Below the pieces are notes generated by a model. It was not told where the DNA came from. It saw only the letters and a list, made by a program, of their open reading frames with translations, and searched no databases. A stretch of 64,000 nucleotides of DNA from Meghimatium bilineatum (lineage: Eukaryota; Mollusca; Gastropoda; Stylommatophora; Philomycidae). The DNA lies in assembly GCA_034231615.1 (NCBI GenBank), contig CM067317.1:1944501-2008500 (forward strand), given 5' to 3'. The translations under genes and the position numbers were made by a program. Below, piece by piece: positions 54,891 to 64,000 of the stretch (position 1 is its first letter; every line of letters starts with the position of its first letter).

Positions 54891-55143
54891 TAAAGTAACC
54901 CATAGCATTTATTAATGCAGTAGGGGTGTGAGATGTTAGCGATCTCACATTTCAGAGGCTCTGCAAATTAGGGCAGTAGCAATCTACTCTCCCTCGCAGT
55001 CTTTACTTCCCGGATTATTCCGGTACCCATTTAAGGCTGGGAGCCGTTGCAATCTGAAAAACATTTCCTCCTCAACTGAAGAATGAACCCAGGACCACTC
55101 ATATGCGAAGCCAGTGCGCTAACCACTGTGCTACGCGGCTCCC
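54890..55143 (-). mobile_element. tRNA-derived SINE, copy 2
   Basis: Minus strand: GCGTAGCACAGTGGTTAGCG (A box), GGTCCTGGGTTCATTC (B box), then a body ending in GCTAACATCTCACACCCCTA. Same family as 47305-47550, opposite orientation. Confidence 0.85.
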
Positions 55144-55489
55144 TATGATGCTATGCTGCCCTCTCAATGTACTCAGTATGTTATCTTTTCATCTCTAGCC
55201 ATGCATCTACCTTTTCGTGTCGATTGCATTGGCAATGCTTGGACCAGACTGACTAGCATCACTGTGTGTCAACAGTACCACTGCATGTGTTGGCGCAGTG
55301 GTGTCTGAGATGTTGACTGTTTCTTTTGCAGTCAATTCTCTTTTCGTCTGCTGCCTCCACATTCACGGATACGATCCCCAAAAGGTTTAGCCAGAATCAG
55401 CACGAGCAGCTATATTTCTGTTTCCAGGGTGCACCATGAGGAGGTACTTTTGGGATCTTGGTTATCTGCTAACCCTGGGTCTGTCGAGA

Positions 55490-55870
55490 GAAGTGAGGTA
55501 CCCTTTGCACCCCAGTATAGTAATGCTTTTTGAGGGGCACTGTCTGATGGTAATATGGAAACATGTGAAAACCACTTAATCTGTTGTTTGCTGATGTAAT
55601 TCAGGATTGGCATTGTGTTTGTTAGTCTTCTGATGTTTTTGTTTCTGATTTTATCTCTTATTGTTACTCCGAGGATTCTATGCTGATAAGTCATTTCTGT
55701 TGTTGCAAGTTTTCTTCTGGCTTCCGTTGTTAATGTCCACGTTTGACATCACATGGGTAGCAGCAGCATATAGTGATGGTGTATTAGTGATATTATTTAT
55801 AAACTTTACTATAAACTTTAAATAGGGGACATCTGCCCTAATATCAGGTATGATATGTTACATCTATATT
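55490..55870 (-). pseudogene. LINE C-terminal remnant
   Basis: Minus frame 55694-55410 begins MTYQHRILGVTIRDKIRNKN, then IRRLTNTMPILNYI and KQQIKWFSHVSILPSDSA; an upstream broken piece covers 55695-55870. Same family as 24915-25425. Confidence 0.8.
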
Positions 55871-57196
55871 GTATTACTTTGGAGTTACAATGATTGTTAT
55901 GTGTGATTGTATGATGAGTGGTGTTACAGACACTGAGTACATACAATCATACAGTCTGAGTAGTAGCGGTTAGCGTCGTCAGTGTCTGTGCTCTGCAAGT
56001 TTTGAAGTATTACAAATTATAAGTAGATATCGTTTTGCTTATAAGCGCCAACTGCCAATTGAAATTCAAACAAAAACCAGACAAAATCAAACTGTAAATA
56101 ATATTGTAGTCTGCAGGCGAGAAATAATTAATGAGCTATATTCTTCAATAAACAACAACATAGCTCAATACCGCTCAATACGGAAGACATCAATCTTAAA
56201 AATTTTAGAATTTCCGCGAGCGTGGATGTTCCGTACAAGGACTCTGAGTATGGAGATGTTCAATCAACCAAGTGCCGTACCGAATGACCAAGCAAAATGA
56301 ATTAAACAGGTTACTAAAACACTTACCTAGCCTATTAATAAAAATATATTTTAAAAAGTATATATAAAAAACATACAATAAAACTAAACAGGACAATTCT
56401 CCACGTATCGGCTCAAATTGAACCTTTTTCAAGAGACAAACAACAGAAAACAGCAAAATAAAAAACAAAATAGATGACTAGATTTCATCAAGCCCCGTCT
56501 CCATAGCGCAGGGATGGCAACGCATCTAGTAAAAGAGAAAATGCGTGTATTCATTATAAACAAACCGAAAGTGGGAAATTAGAGGCACTATAGATGTAGT
56601 TGGGAAGTTTATAATGAGTGCAAGAATAATAAAAGAAAACGATAAGAAAAATACCCCTTTTGTCACTTTATCAGACAGGCAGGTTTTAAGAACATAGTCA
56701 CAACATGCAAGACTGAAGGGAACAGAGACAGATGGGGACGTGAGAAAATATTCGTGTGACAACCTAGCAAGGCTTGGAAACAATGATCCTGATAGCAATA
56801 TTGTGAACAGAGAACCATGGTCACCTACGCCAACCAGAATGGCATATGATAATGATATATGAGTAATGATGAGGTTGTGTGGTGGTGGTGGGGTGAGTGG
56901 GTTTGGGGAAGGACGGATACAAGAAGAATCATTTGAAAACGCATGGAATGAATGTGAAACCAAATATAGACATAAACATATATATAAAACCAAACCTAAC
57001 ATACATGGAAATGTATACATACACCAAGAGTTAAGAAATAAATATATAACAAAATGGACACAGATGTGTGAAGGATACCCACACAAAATGCACAGGCATG
57101 TAAATGTATCCACACATAGGAAAGGGCTCACACCAGAATAGGTATACATATTGACACAGAATGGAGATACGTGCATTAACATAAACAAGCGCTCAC

Positions 57197-57237
<41 letters not shown>

Positions 57238-57719
57238 TGAACATGCATCCACATAAACACTTTCTCACATAAATAAAAGCAATAACATGAACATTCGTAC
57301 ACATAGAAACATATACATATATTAATGTAAATATAAACGTTCGTTCACATAAAGATAATGCTATAACCACTGCATATGTATACATACAAATGTGTGGCCC
57401 AAAGTAATTGTGTGGATACATAGAACCATGTAAAACAAAATACATATACAAATAACTATACATGTGTGGGCACCCATCGAAGAGACAACTGCAATAACAA
57501 CGAGGAAATCTAAATCTAAATATGTAAATGATTTAACAATAACAAAATGGCAGAGTACAAAATAATCACATATTGACATACACAAACGAAAGAAGACATA
57601 AAGGAATTATATAGAAGTACGGCAAACACAAAAATAATTACTCACGAAAGTGTACAAAGACAAATAATTACAAGAATCAGTGCAATACGGGAGTAGAGGG
57701 TATAAAGAAAAGGTGGGTA
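55871..57719. other. No gene recognised; AT dinucleotide run
   Basis: (TA)n at about 57203-57231. The 258-codon minus frame at 57302-56526 is low-complexity and extends through the TA run; it has no domain. The stretch nearest 57720 probably includes the 3' part of the Penelope-like fragment. Confidence 0.5.
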
Positions 57720-57990
57720 ACTCAAACAAAACGGTGATTAATGTTCATTCCGTGTGGTTGCAAGAATCCCATATGACAAATGAGACGATATTCCAAGGAC
57801 TGACGTTGCCGGTCACCGGTATAACAACGTAACAAACCGGTTACAGAGACATCAGAGCTACCATGATGTGACGGTCTGTTAAAATGATTAGCCACTGGGG
57901 AGTCACGATGATTCTTGATATCTCTCAAATGTTCGGCGAATCTATCTGCGAAACGTCTACCAGTCTCACCAATATGCTTCATATCACAAA
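57720..57990 (-). pseudogene. Penelope-like element, GIY-YIG endonuclease tail
   Basis: Minus frame 57982-57722 reads KHIGETGRRFADRFAEHLRD, IKNHRDSPVANHFNRPSHHG, then a C-terminal stretch with QRQSLEYRLICHMGFLQPHG. IGETGRR...RF.EHL...A.HF is the order of Penelope GIY-YIG domains; the GIY half and the whole RT are missing, cut near 57990. Confidence 0.85.
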
Positions 57991-58009
57991 GTATACTTCA
58001 TATACTTCA

Positions 58010-58265
58010 TAGCTATGTACCGAATGACGTAGGCGATCACGCTTCTCCACAAATATCAGTCTCTTGTGTTGTTAATAAGCTCAGCTTGTGACTTCATTTT
58101 GGACCACAGTGATAAGTCATCCAGAAATTTCTCTCTTTGCCTTCCTCTGTCTCTTCACCCCTTGATTTTTCCGGTGGTTACTAAATGTACAAGCTTTACT
58201 TTTCTCGTCACATGCCCTAACTACAAATCTTGATTGTTTCTAATTTTTGCTATATGTGTTACAAT
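58010..58265 (-). pseudogene. LINE fragment shared with 17490-17700
   Basis: GCGATCACGCTTCTCCACAA, GTCTCTTGTGTTGTTAATAA, ATCCAGAAATTTCTCTCTTT and TTGATTTTTCCGGTGG match 17490-17700 in order. Starts right where the Penelope fragment stops. Confidence 0.75.
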
Positions 58266-59130
58266 TGAGCAATCCTATTCAGAGCGTAGCAATCAATCTC
58301 AAACTGAGACCGTTTGTGACATTAAAGACCTGTTTGCTGAATTAATTAGACCTTCATTCGTTTCTTTTTTATTATTATTAGTATGCTCGTGTTTGTTTCT
58401 TTGATTTGTTTGTTAAATAGGGGTTTATGCCTCATTCGGTCGAGGTCCGCCTCTTTCAACCTAGGACTGGTATCCATGTTGGTTATATCGAGGCGGTTGG
58501 GGACCTGTGGTTTTTGTGGCTTGTCTGCCTTTGTTGCTAGGCTGTGGCTCTGTTAGCCGGGTTCGCTGTTGGGCCTCCTAGCGGCAGTACTTATATGGAC
58601 TATGGCGTGGCTCTGCCTGTCTCCGTTATTATTGTTGAGACTATAAGGTGGTAGTCCTTAAAAGGACTTTTTGTTGGATTTGTTGGAGTTCTTTTCATCT
58701 TATTTCCTGTGTTGCTCATTCGCTGAGTGGGTCTGGATCACATGTTGTCTGTAGTTGTCTAGGCTGACATTGGTAATGCAGTATCGGCTGCTGATTGTAC
58801 CTGTGGAGAAAGATTTTTTTATTTTTTAAAAATATGAAATGAAGTTGGTAACCCTTATAAGGACTTTATTCTGTCTGGTTGGTGCTCTTTGTTGTGTTGT
58901 GTCATCTCTGTGTTGTTCCTGTCTTTGTTGGTTGTTGACTATATGCTGTGTTGCTTGTCTGCTGGTGTTACCTGTGGTTTTTATTTTCTCTTGTTTTTCC
59001 AAAAAGCATATATATTCATACATATATAAAGTTTTGAATTCTCATATAGTTCTATAACTATATGCATACCATATATATGTACACACACAATTGGGTCTAC
59101 ATACTCATACATAGGCACATACCCATTATG
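58266..59130. other. No gene recognised
   Basis: A G/T-rich segment with two similar blocks (CCTTAAAAGGACTTTTTGTT near 58656 and CCTTATAAGGACTTTATTCT near 58853). No frame with a recognisable domain. Confidence 0.4.
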
Positions 59131-59138
59131 CTCGTGTT

Positions 59139-59395
59139 TCCGTTGGTTGCTATTTATATAGGCCTACTTGGATTCGCATGCCAAAAATAGCCAAGGCTAC
59201 TCCAAGTATATAAATAGTAACCCCCGCCGAAGACGGATGTGTCGGGCCATTGGCGCAAATAAAACGGCGACACAACGCATTTCCATTTTCTGGACTACAT
59301 CTGGCTGGAAATCTAGCAGGACCATGATCCAGCTAGATCCAGTTGGAGTTTGAGAATGAACGCAGAAGAAGAAGAAATAGTAACCAACTGAAAAA
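59139..59395. mobile_element. Foldback MITE, copy 2, interrupted by a SINE
   Basis: The left arm GTTGGTTGCTATTTATATA and the right arm TATATAAATAGTAACC-AAC are inverted; the centre has TTCGCATGCCAAAAATAGCC, as in the copy at 38578. The element's right end resumes at 59377 after the SINE (AAATAGTAACC repeated on both sides). Confidence 0.85.
59221..59377 (+). mobile_element. SINE (family 1) inserted in the MITE
   Basis: CCGAAGACGGATGTGTCGGG, GGCGCAAATAAAACGGCGAC, TTTCTGGACTACATCTGGCT, AGGACCATGATCCAGC, GGAGTTTGAGAATGAACGCA, GAAGAAGAAG. Flanked by AAATAGTAACC on the left (about 59210-59220) and the same on the right (about 59376-59387), a good target duplication. Confidence 0.92.
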
Positions 59396-59865
59396 CACCA
59401 AAATAATCAAATTTGTAACGAATTAATTCTGTTGAAAGGCCGTTATTGGAGACTGTCATGCCCAAACCATCATTTTGTTTTTTAATCGGGTCCGCTCAGA
59501 TGGCACCCACTCGCCTCAAAACTTGAGTCAACACGTTTTCTGTCTTCTACCACACAGTATCTGATCGAATTGAAACGTGTTGAGGCAAGACTTGACTGTC
59601 AAGTTGTGAAACGAGTAAGTGCCGGCTGAGCGGACTTGGTTCAAATGTTGTTTGCTGCATTATTATTTATTCAACATGGGCCACTGGGCAGAAAGGCGTA
59701 ATCCATCTAGTGTCAAAGAGCACGGTGAGACAGTAAGGCACCCTAGTCATCTACTGCACCCTGACACACATTCAGTCGTCTTGACTCGCCTTGCCACTGA
59801 GACCATAAATGTAAGGGTGAGGGAGTGATGCTGACGGCATTGCGCAACTCTTCTTAACTTAAATC
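59396..59865. other. No gene recognised
   Basis: A 69-codon frame at 59619-59828 has no motif. Possibly the 5' part of the LINE that follows. Confidence 0.4.
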
Positions 59866-59869
59866 CATT

Positions 59870-60535
59870 TCTCATCGCGTCATGACTTTCATCATTCTGC
59901 CATGTTAAACAATGCCTTCCAGAATAACAGCGCAGGAATTTGCTTTCGCTGTCGAGCTGATGGAAGGCTCTTTAATTTTAGTAGATTGAGGGACAAGACC
60001 AAAACTAAGAAGAAAATTGTTCGCGACTTCTAGCTCGCCAACGATTGTGCATTAAATGCTACCAGTCTGAAAGACATGCAAGACAGCATGGACCTCTTTT
60101 CATTGGTCTGTGATGCGTTCGGTCTCACCATCAACACAGCGAAGATATTAGTAATGTATCAACCAGCGCCAGGCGTCCACTACACAGAACCAGCAAGTAA
60201 AGGGACAAAAACTCAATACTGATAATAAGTTTGTATATCTCGGCAGCACACTATCGCACACTGCTACAATTGACGAGGATGTTGCCCTGCGTATTGTTCG
60301 CGCCAGTGCGGCATTCGGGAGTCTTCGTGCCAACGTCTGGATCAGGCGTGGTCTCATTTTGACAACTAAGTTAGACGTGTAGTACCGAGTAGTGGTTCTA
60401 TCAACACTGCTTTTATGCTGCGTCATCCTGGACTGTATATGTGAGACACGCTCGACAGCTTAACTCTTTCCACATTTGGTGCCTAAGAAACCTCATGGGA
60501 GTATATTGGCAGGATCGTGTACCGGACACGGAAAT
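59870..60535 (+). pseudogene. LINE reverse transcriptase to C-terminus, catalytically broken
   Basis: Plus strand across frames: CFRCRADGRLFNFSRLRDKT, then a stop and LANDCALNATSLKDMQDSMD where the family has F/Y-A-D-D (the first Asp is now Asn), FGLTINTAKILVMYQPAPG, FVYLGSTLSHTATIDEDVAL, RIVRASAAFGSLRANVWIRR, LRNLMGVYWQDRVPDTEI. Family of 29590-29960. Confidence 0.85.
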
Positions 60536-61465
60536 CCACGTGAAGGAGTGGAATACATCGGTGATTGTTCCCATCTGGAAGGAAAAAAAGGCAATAAGAG
60601 GGACTGCACTAAATATAGAGGCATAGTCCTCTTAAATTACATATGAAAAATCCAGCAAGATGCTAGAGAGAAGGATGCGCGCATACATAGAACCGCGTCT
60701 TAATAACACACAATTGAGTTTTTGGAGAAATAATAGCTGTACAGATGCAATGTTCGCCATCAAATAACTGTCAGAAAGAGCAATAGAACATAACCAAGAC
60801 TTATATTTGGCTTTCGTGGACCAAGAGAAGCTTTTGACAGTGGGTAGAACACAACTATGGGTAACACTACAGACATACGGAGTTTCCCAACATCTTGATA
60901 AGCCTTTGTCAGAGCATTTGCACCAATAGTCAATGTGCAGTAAGAACGAGTACAGGTACATCCGATAATTTCCAAATTCACTCCGGAGTGCGACAGGAAT
61001 GTGTACTATCCCCCTATTGTTCATAACATACATAGATCACACCTGCACAGCAGCAAAGACAACGGAAGAAAACAATCTGAAGAATAACTTAAACGAATTT
61101 CTATTTACAGACGACTAAGCACTACTAACTTCATCAGAAGAGCAACTACAAAGACAAATAGATAATATTACATCAAACATGCCATATCTTTAACATGAAG
61201 ATAAATATAGAAAAGATCGAAGTAATGAAGATAGGAAGAACAGAAAGAAACACTAACATATATAATGGAAACAACAGACTTAAACAAGTGATATAATTCA
61301 TATAGGCTACCCAGGAAGCAATATAACAACAGACAGTAAGAGCAGCAAAGAAATTGGCCTACACATTAAATGTAGTAAAACATACCAAGCCCTAGAGCAA
61401 ATGACCAATCTTCAGAAAAAAATGTAGATTTAAACACCAAAGTAATACTATTTATAGCGATTATT
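60536..61465 (+). pseudogene. LINE reverse transcriptase segment, second family
   Basis: Starts VKEWNTSVIVPIWKEKKAI (RT block 1), then SFWRNNSCTDAMFAIK, DLYLAFVDQEKLLTVGRTQL (block 3, with the expected AFDxVxR eroded), SGVRQECVLSPYC-like (block 4), EFLFTDD (FADD-type, then a stop), EEQLQRQIDN. Many stops and frame changes. The nearby 20925-21243 fragment belongs to this family. Confidence 0.85.
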
Positions 61466-61924
61466 ATGTCCCCATCGAGGCCAGCACCGTGAAGTGGTGA
61501 TGGGGCTTATTTCATCCATCAGGGGCTGGAAACTAAGACTGATCAGGCAGTCCCACTCGAGCAGGACCACAGTCCTGCCCAAGTAAGCAGAGTGCTGAAG
61601 ACGGAGGCAACCAGCCAAAAGGCGCACAGATAATCAGGATGCCAAGCACTAAACACAATGGAAACATGTCTGCATCTATTAATAGTTATGGTGCCTGCCC
61701 TGTGGCGGATGTTCAGGCAGGGACGGTGCCGGGCCCTATACCCCGAAAAGGCCCAACCCCAGTTACTGGAAGTGCTTCTCAATTGTCCCGAGGAGCCAGG
61801 AGGCAAGGGAATAGAGCTACCGGCCAAACAAACCAACGACCAATAAAAATAATGCACTTGAATGCTGATGGTGTCCAAAGTAAAAGAGATGGATACAGCA
61901 AAACATTGGAACTTGAAAATATCC

Positions 61925-62211
61925 CACCCGTGTGTTGCCGGGCCCGAAAGGGGAGCAAATAATAGCAACACTGTTTACCTTCCATGCATGTCGTAAAAGG
62001 CGACTAAGGAGGTTATGGGATGGAGTTGGCTGTCCCATCCCATATAGGGTCAGTGACCCAAAGCCATGCTAAAGTCGGATGTTTCGAGCCGAAAGGCGCA
62101 GTTATAGCAGCGATGCTGTAAACCATGACAAACGCATTCCGTTCTCCGGACTACATTCTGCTAATCTGCAGGAGTTTGAGAACGAAAGCAGAAGAAGAAG
62201 AAGAAGAAGAA
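61925..62211 (+). mobile_element. SINE (family 2) inside the LINE endonuclease
   Basis: CCCGTGTGTTGCCGGGCCCG, CCATGCATGTCGTAAAAGGC, GACTAAGGAGGTTATGG, GGTCAGTGACCCAAAGCCAT, GCTAAAGTCGGATGTTTCGA, CATTCCGTTCTCCGGACTAC, CAGGAGTTTGAGAACGAAAG, then a (GAA)n tail. Flanked by GAAAATATCC at 61915-61924 and 62212-62221; removing it rejoins LELEN-ILSEEQV in frame. Confidence 0.95.
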
Positions 62212-62607
62212 GAAAATATCCTAAGTGAAGAACAAGTTGGTATATGCCATATCCAAGAAACACACATCAGCAGCGACATATCCTTAACAATCAGAGACAC
62301 CAATGCTACCGATCTGACAGAAAAGACAGCGGAAAGGGCGGAATTCTGACACTTATTAAAAAACAATATCAGCGCATGTCAGCTGGAAGTATATATAGAG
62401 GGGGCAGAATACCAGATGCTCCACCTAAAAAACAGACAGTGCAGAATTCCATCTCATGAACTACTACTGACCCAAACTGGCACTAGACACAATTCCAGAC
62501 AAAGAGAGACTTAGACCTATGGTGTGTGGTGACTTCAACAGCCACTCTCAGATCTGGGGCTACGATAACATCGCCAAGAGAGGTGAGGACTTGAGAGCTG
62601 GCAGGAT

Positions 62608-63086
62608 TCTTCTTCTTCTTCTTTCGTTCACTTGAAACATGTCTATATCTGTAATTCTGTCTCCTCAACAAAACTCACTGTCTTTTGTAGCTCATACAGT
62701 GTCCCATAGAGCTTTGATTCCTGCTTGTTTGGCCAGTAGCTCTATTCCCTTGCCTCCTGGCTCCTCGGGGCAATTTAGAAGGACTTCCAGTAACTGAGGT
62801 TGGGCCCTTTCGAGGTATAGGGCCCGGCACCGTCCCTGCCTGAACGTCCGCCACAGGGCAGGCACCATAACTATTTATAGATGTAGACATGTTTCCATTG
62901 TGTTTTGTGCGTGGCATCCTGATTATCTGTGCGCCTTTTGGCTGGATGCCTCCGTCTTCAGCACTCTGCTTACTAGGGCAGGACTATGGTCCTGCTCGAG
63001 TGGGACTGCCCGACCAGTCTTAGTTTCCAGCCCCTGATGGCTGAACTAAGCCCCATCACCTCTGCACGGTGCTGGTCTCGATGGAG
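62608..63086 (-). mobile_element. Non-autonomous LINE-derived element inserted in the LINE
   Basis: On the minus strand it begins CCATCGAGACCAGCACCGTG and repeats the first ~350 bp of the surrounding LINE (5' UTR, then MPRTKHNGNMSTSINSYGAC down to the GTARGRQ-like stretch). Near 62735 it switches to ~125 bp unrelated to the following LINE, ending TTTCAAGTGAACGAAAGAAG and a GAAGAAGAAT tail. Flanked by GCTGGCAGGAT (62597-62607 and 63087-63097). Reads as an internally deleted LINE with only its two ends. Confidence 0.9.
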
Positions 63087-64000
63087 GCTGGCAGGATGAA
63101 AATAATCTCATCCTTATTAACCAGCCAACAGACTCATCAACCTTCTAATCGAGTTCATGGCACACCCCCTCTACACCAGACCTGGCGTTCCACTCACCAG
63201 GCCTGCAATGGAACATCACACGTGTCATTGGAAAGCAGCTTGGGGGTAGTGACTAGTATTGGGGGTAGTGACCACAGACCAGTATTTCTGGAAATCCACA
63301 ATGAATTTACCAAGGACAGCAACACACTCACTAGGTGGAACTATAAGAGGACAGACTGGAAAATGTACCAGCATTTAACCAGTGTTCTAGCTAAGGACAT
63401 GAACTTGGACAAAGACATCAAGAGAGCAGTGAGTGAATTTAATAGATGTATACTACATGCTGCTAGTAAAACCATACCCGGGGGGGGGGGGGCACGCAAA
63501 AACTACAAACCCTACTGGAATGATGAACTGGAAATGCTGCAAAATGAGATGGAAACATCTAGACAGCAGGCTGAGAAACGACCCAGCCAAGAACATCACA
63601 ACAAATATCAGTAAACAAAGGCTAAATTTCAAAGAGCCAAGTTACAAGCCAGACGGTGCTGCTGGAAAGAAAAACATAGTCGCTGAACCTAGAAAGAGAT
63701 GCTAGGAAATTAAGGAAACTTGTAAAACAATTAAATGGCGATGGTTCAGGGAGATATACCAGGATCACACTTTATAAAGATAGAAACATTTTAACAGGTA
63801 AACATGCAGCTGATTACTTTGCAGATTCATTTGCAGAACACAATAACGTAAATGTTAGCCCAGACAAAAAACAGGAGGTTCGAGAGAACCAGCAAAACAT
63901 TTGACAAGGCGAACCTATACCTGAAATCATGGAGGCACCAATCACAATGAAAGAACTGGAGCATGCAATATCCAAATTGAAAATGAAAAAGTCCCCTGGA

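Larger units (their letters stand above)
61466..64000 (+). mobile_element. LINE (Jockey/CR1-like), 5' end to start of RT, runs off the window
   Basis: Plus strand. The 5' UTR (61470-61638) has GAGGCCAGCACCGTGAAGTG and GCAGGACCACAGTCCTGCCC; the frame opens at ATG 61639 with MPSTKHNGNMSASINSYGAC, RPIKIMHLNADGVQSKR (endonuclease start), continues past an inserted SINE with ILSEEQVGICHIQETHISSD and then CGDFNSHSQIWGYDN; after a second insertion come a closing SDHRPVFLEIHNEF (near 63270), the linker (LTRWNYKRTDWKMYQHL), and at 63950-64000 a start of RT (KELEHAISKLKMKKSPG). Frame shifts occur around 62300-62500, 63100-63260 and at the G-run 63480-63491, so this copy is not active. Confidence 0.9.

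Noticed and set aside
54588-54908. 106-codon minus frame
   Set aside because: Overlaps a diverged internal duplication and the edge of a tRNA-derived SINE; no domain recognised.
56526-57302. 258-codon hydrophobic minus frame
   Set aside because: Runs through a (TA)n tract giving an Ile/Tyr repeat; composition is low-complexity and no domain is seen.

Overview
This is a eukaryotic, invertebrate-like genomic window. It is AT-rich and intron-bearing, has no bacterial operon structure, and is packed with non-LTR retrotransposon debris, SINEs and minisatellites. The mix (RNase H-bearing LINEs, a Penelope-like GIY-YIG fragment, SINEs with GAA-repeat tails, a BED/hAT transposase) and the secreted-type flavin amine oxidase would fit a mollusc or another lophotrochozoan. 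That placement is inference; no species-diagnostic gene is present.

One host gene is well supported. It is a minus-strand, eight-exon flavin amine oxidase spanning 52484 (ATG) to 35005 (TAA). All exon phases close and give a predicted 551-residue protein. It has an N-terminal signal peptide, a dinucleotide-binding glycine motif, all the expected flavin amine oxidase blocks, an Asp/Glu-rich tail and a C-terminal KTEL. This predicts an enzyme held in the ER lumen rather than secreted. Its introns and 3' flank hold many minisatellites. One of these has copied the exon 3 splice acceptor three more times, and one immediately downstream carries a minus-strand AATAAA in each unit.

Layout: 1-4185, the 3' part of an LTR retrotransposon with an intact gag-like ORF (595 aa), no pol, a polypurine tract and an LTR containing 128-bp internal repeats. 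4.2-9.2 kb, short repeats and a decayed LINE. 9.2-33.4 kb, LINE and SINE fragments among long minisatellites, with no credible host gene. 33.9-52.5 kb, the amine oxidase gene; intron 1 contains a 2.96-kb hAT element with terminal inverted repeats and a perfect 8-bp target duplication. 52.5-59.4 kb, SINEs, LINE tails, a Penelope-like fragment and a foldback MITE interrupted by a SINE. 59.4-64.0 kb, three successive LINE segments; the last runs off the window and carries two nested insertions, each with its own target-site duplication.

Tandem arrays with units of about 17-128 bp number around 40 and cover roughly a fifth of the window by my rough sum. Several arose inside dispersed elements by amplifying different segments of the same element, so this genome seems to amplify whatever short sequence is present. 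Long open frames through these arrays are artefacts of unit lengths divisible by three or of the array having no stops, and are not called as genes.
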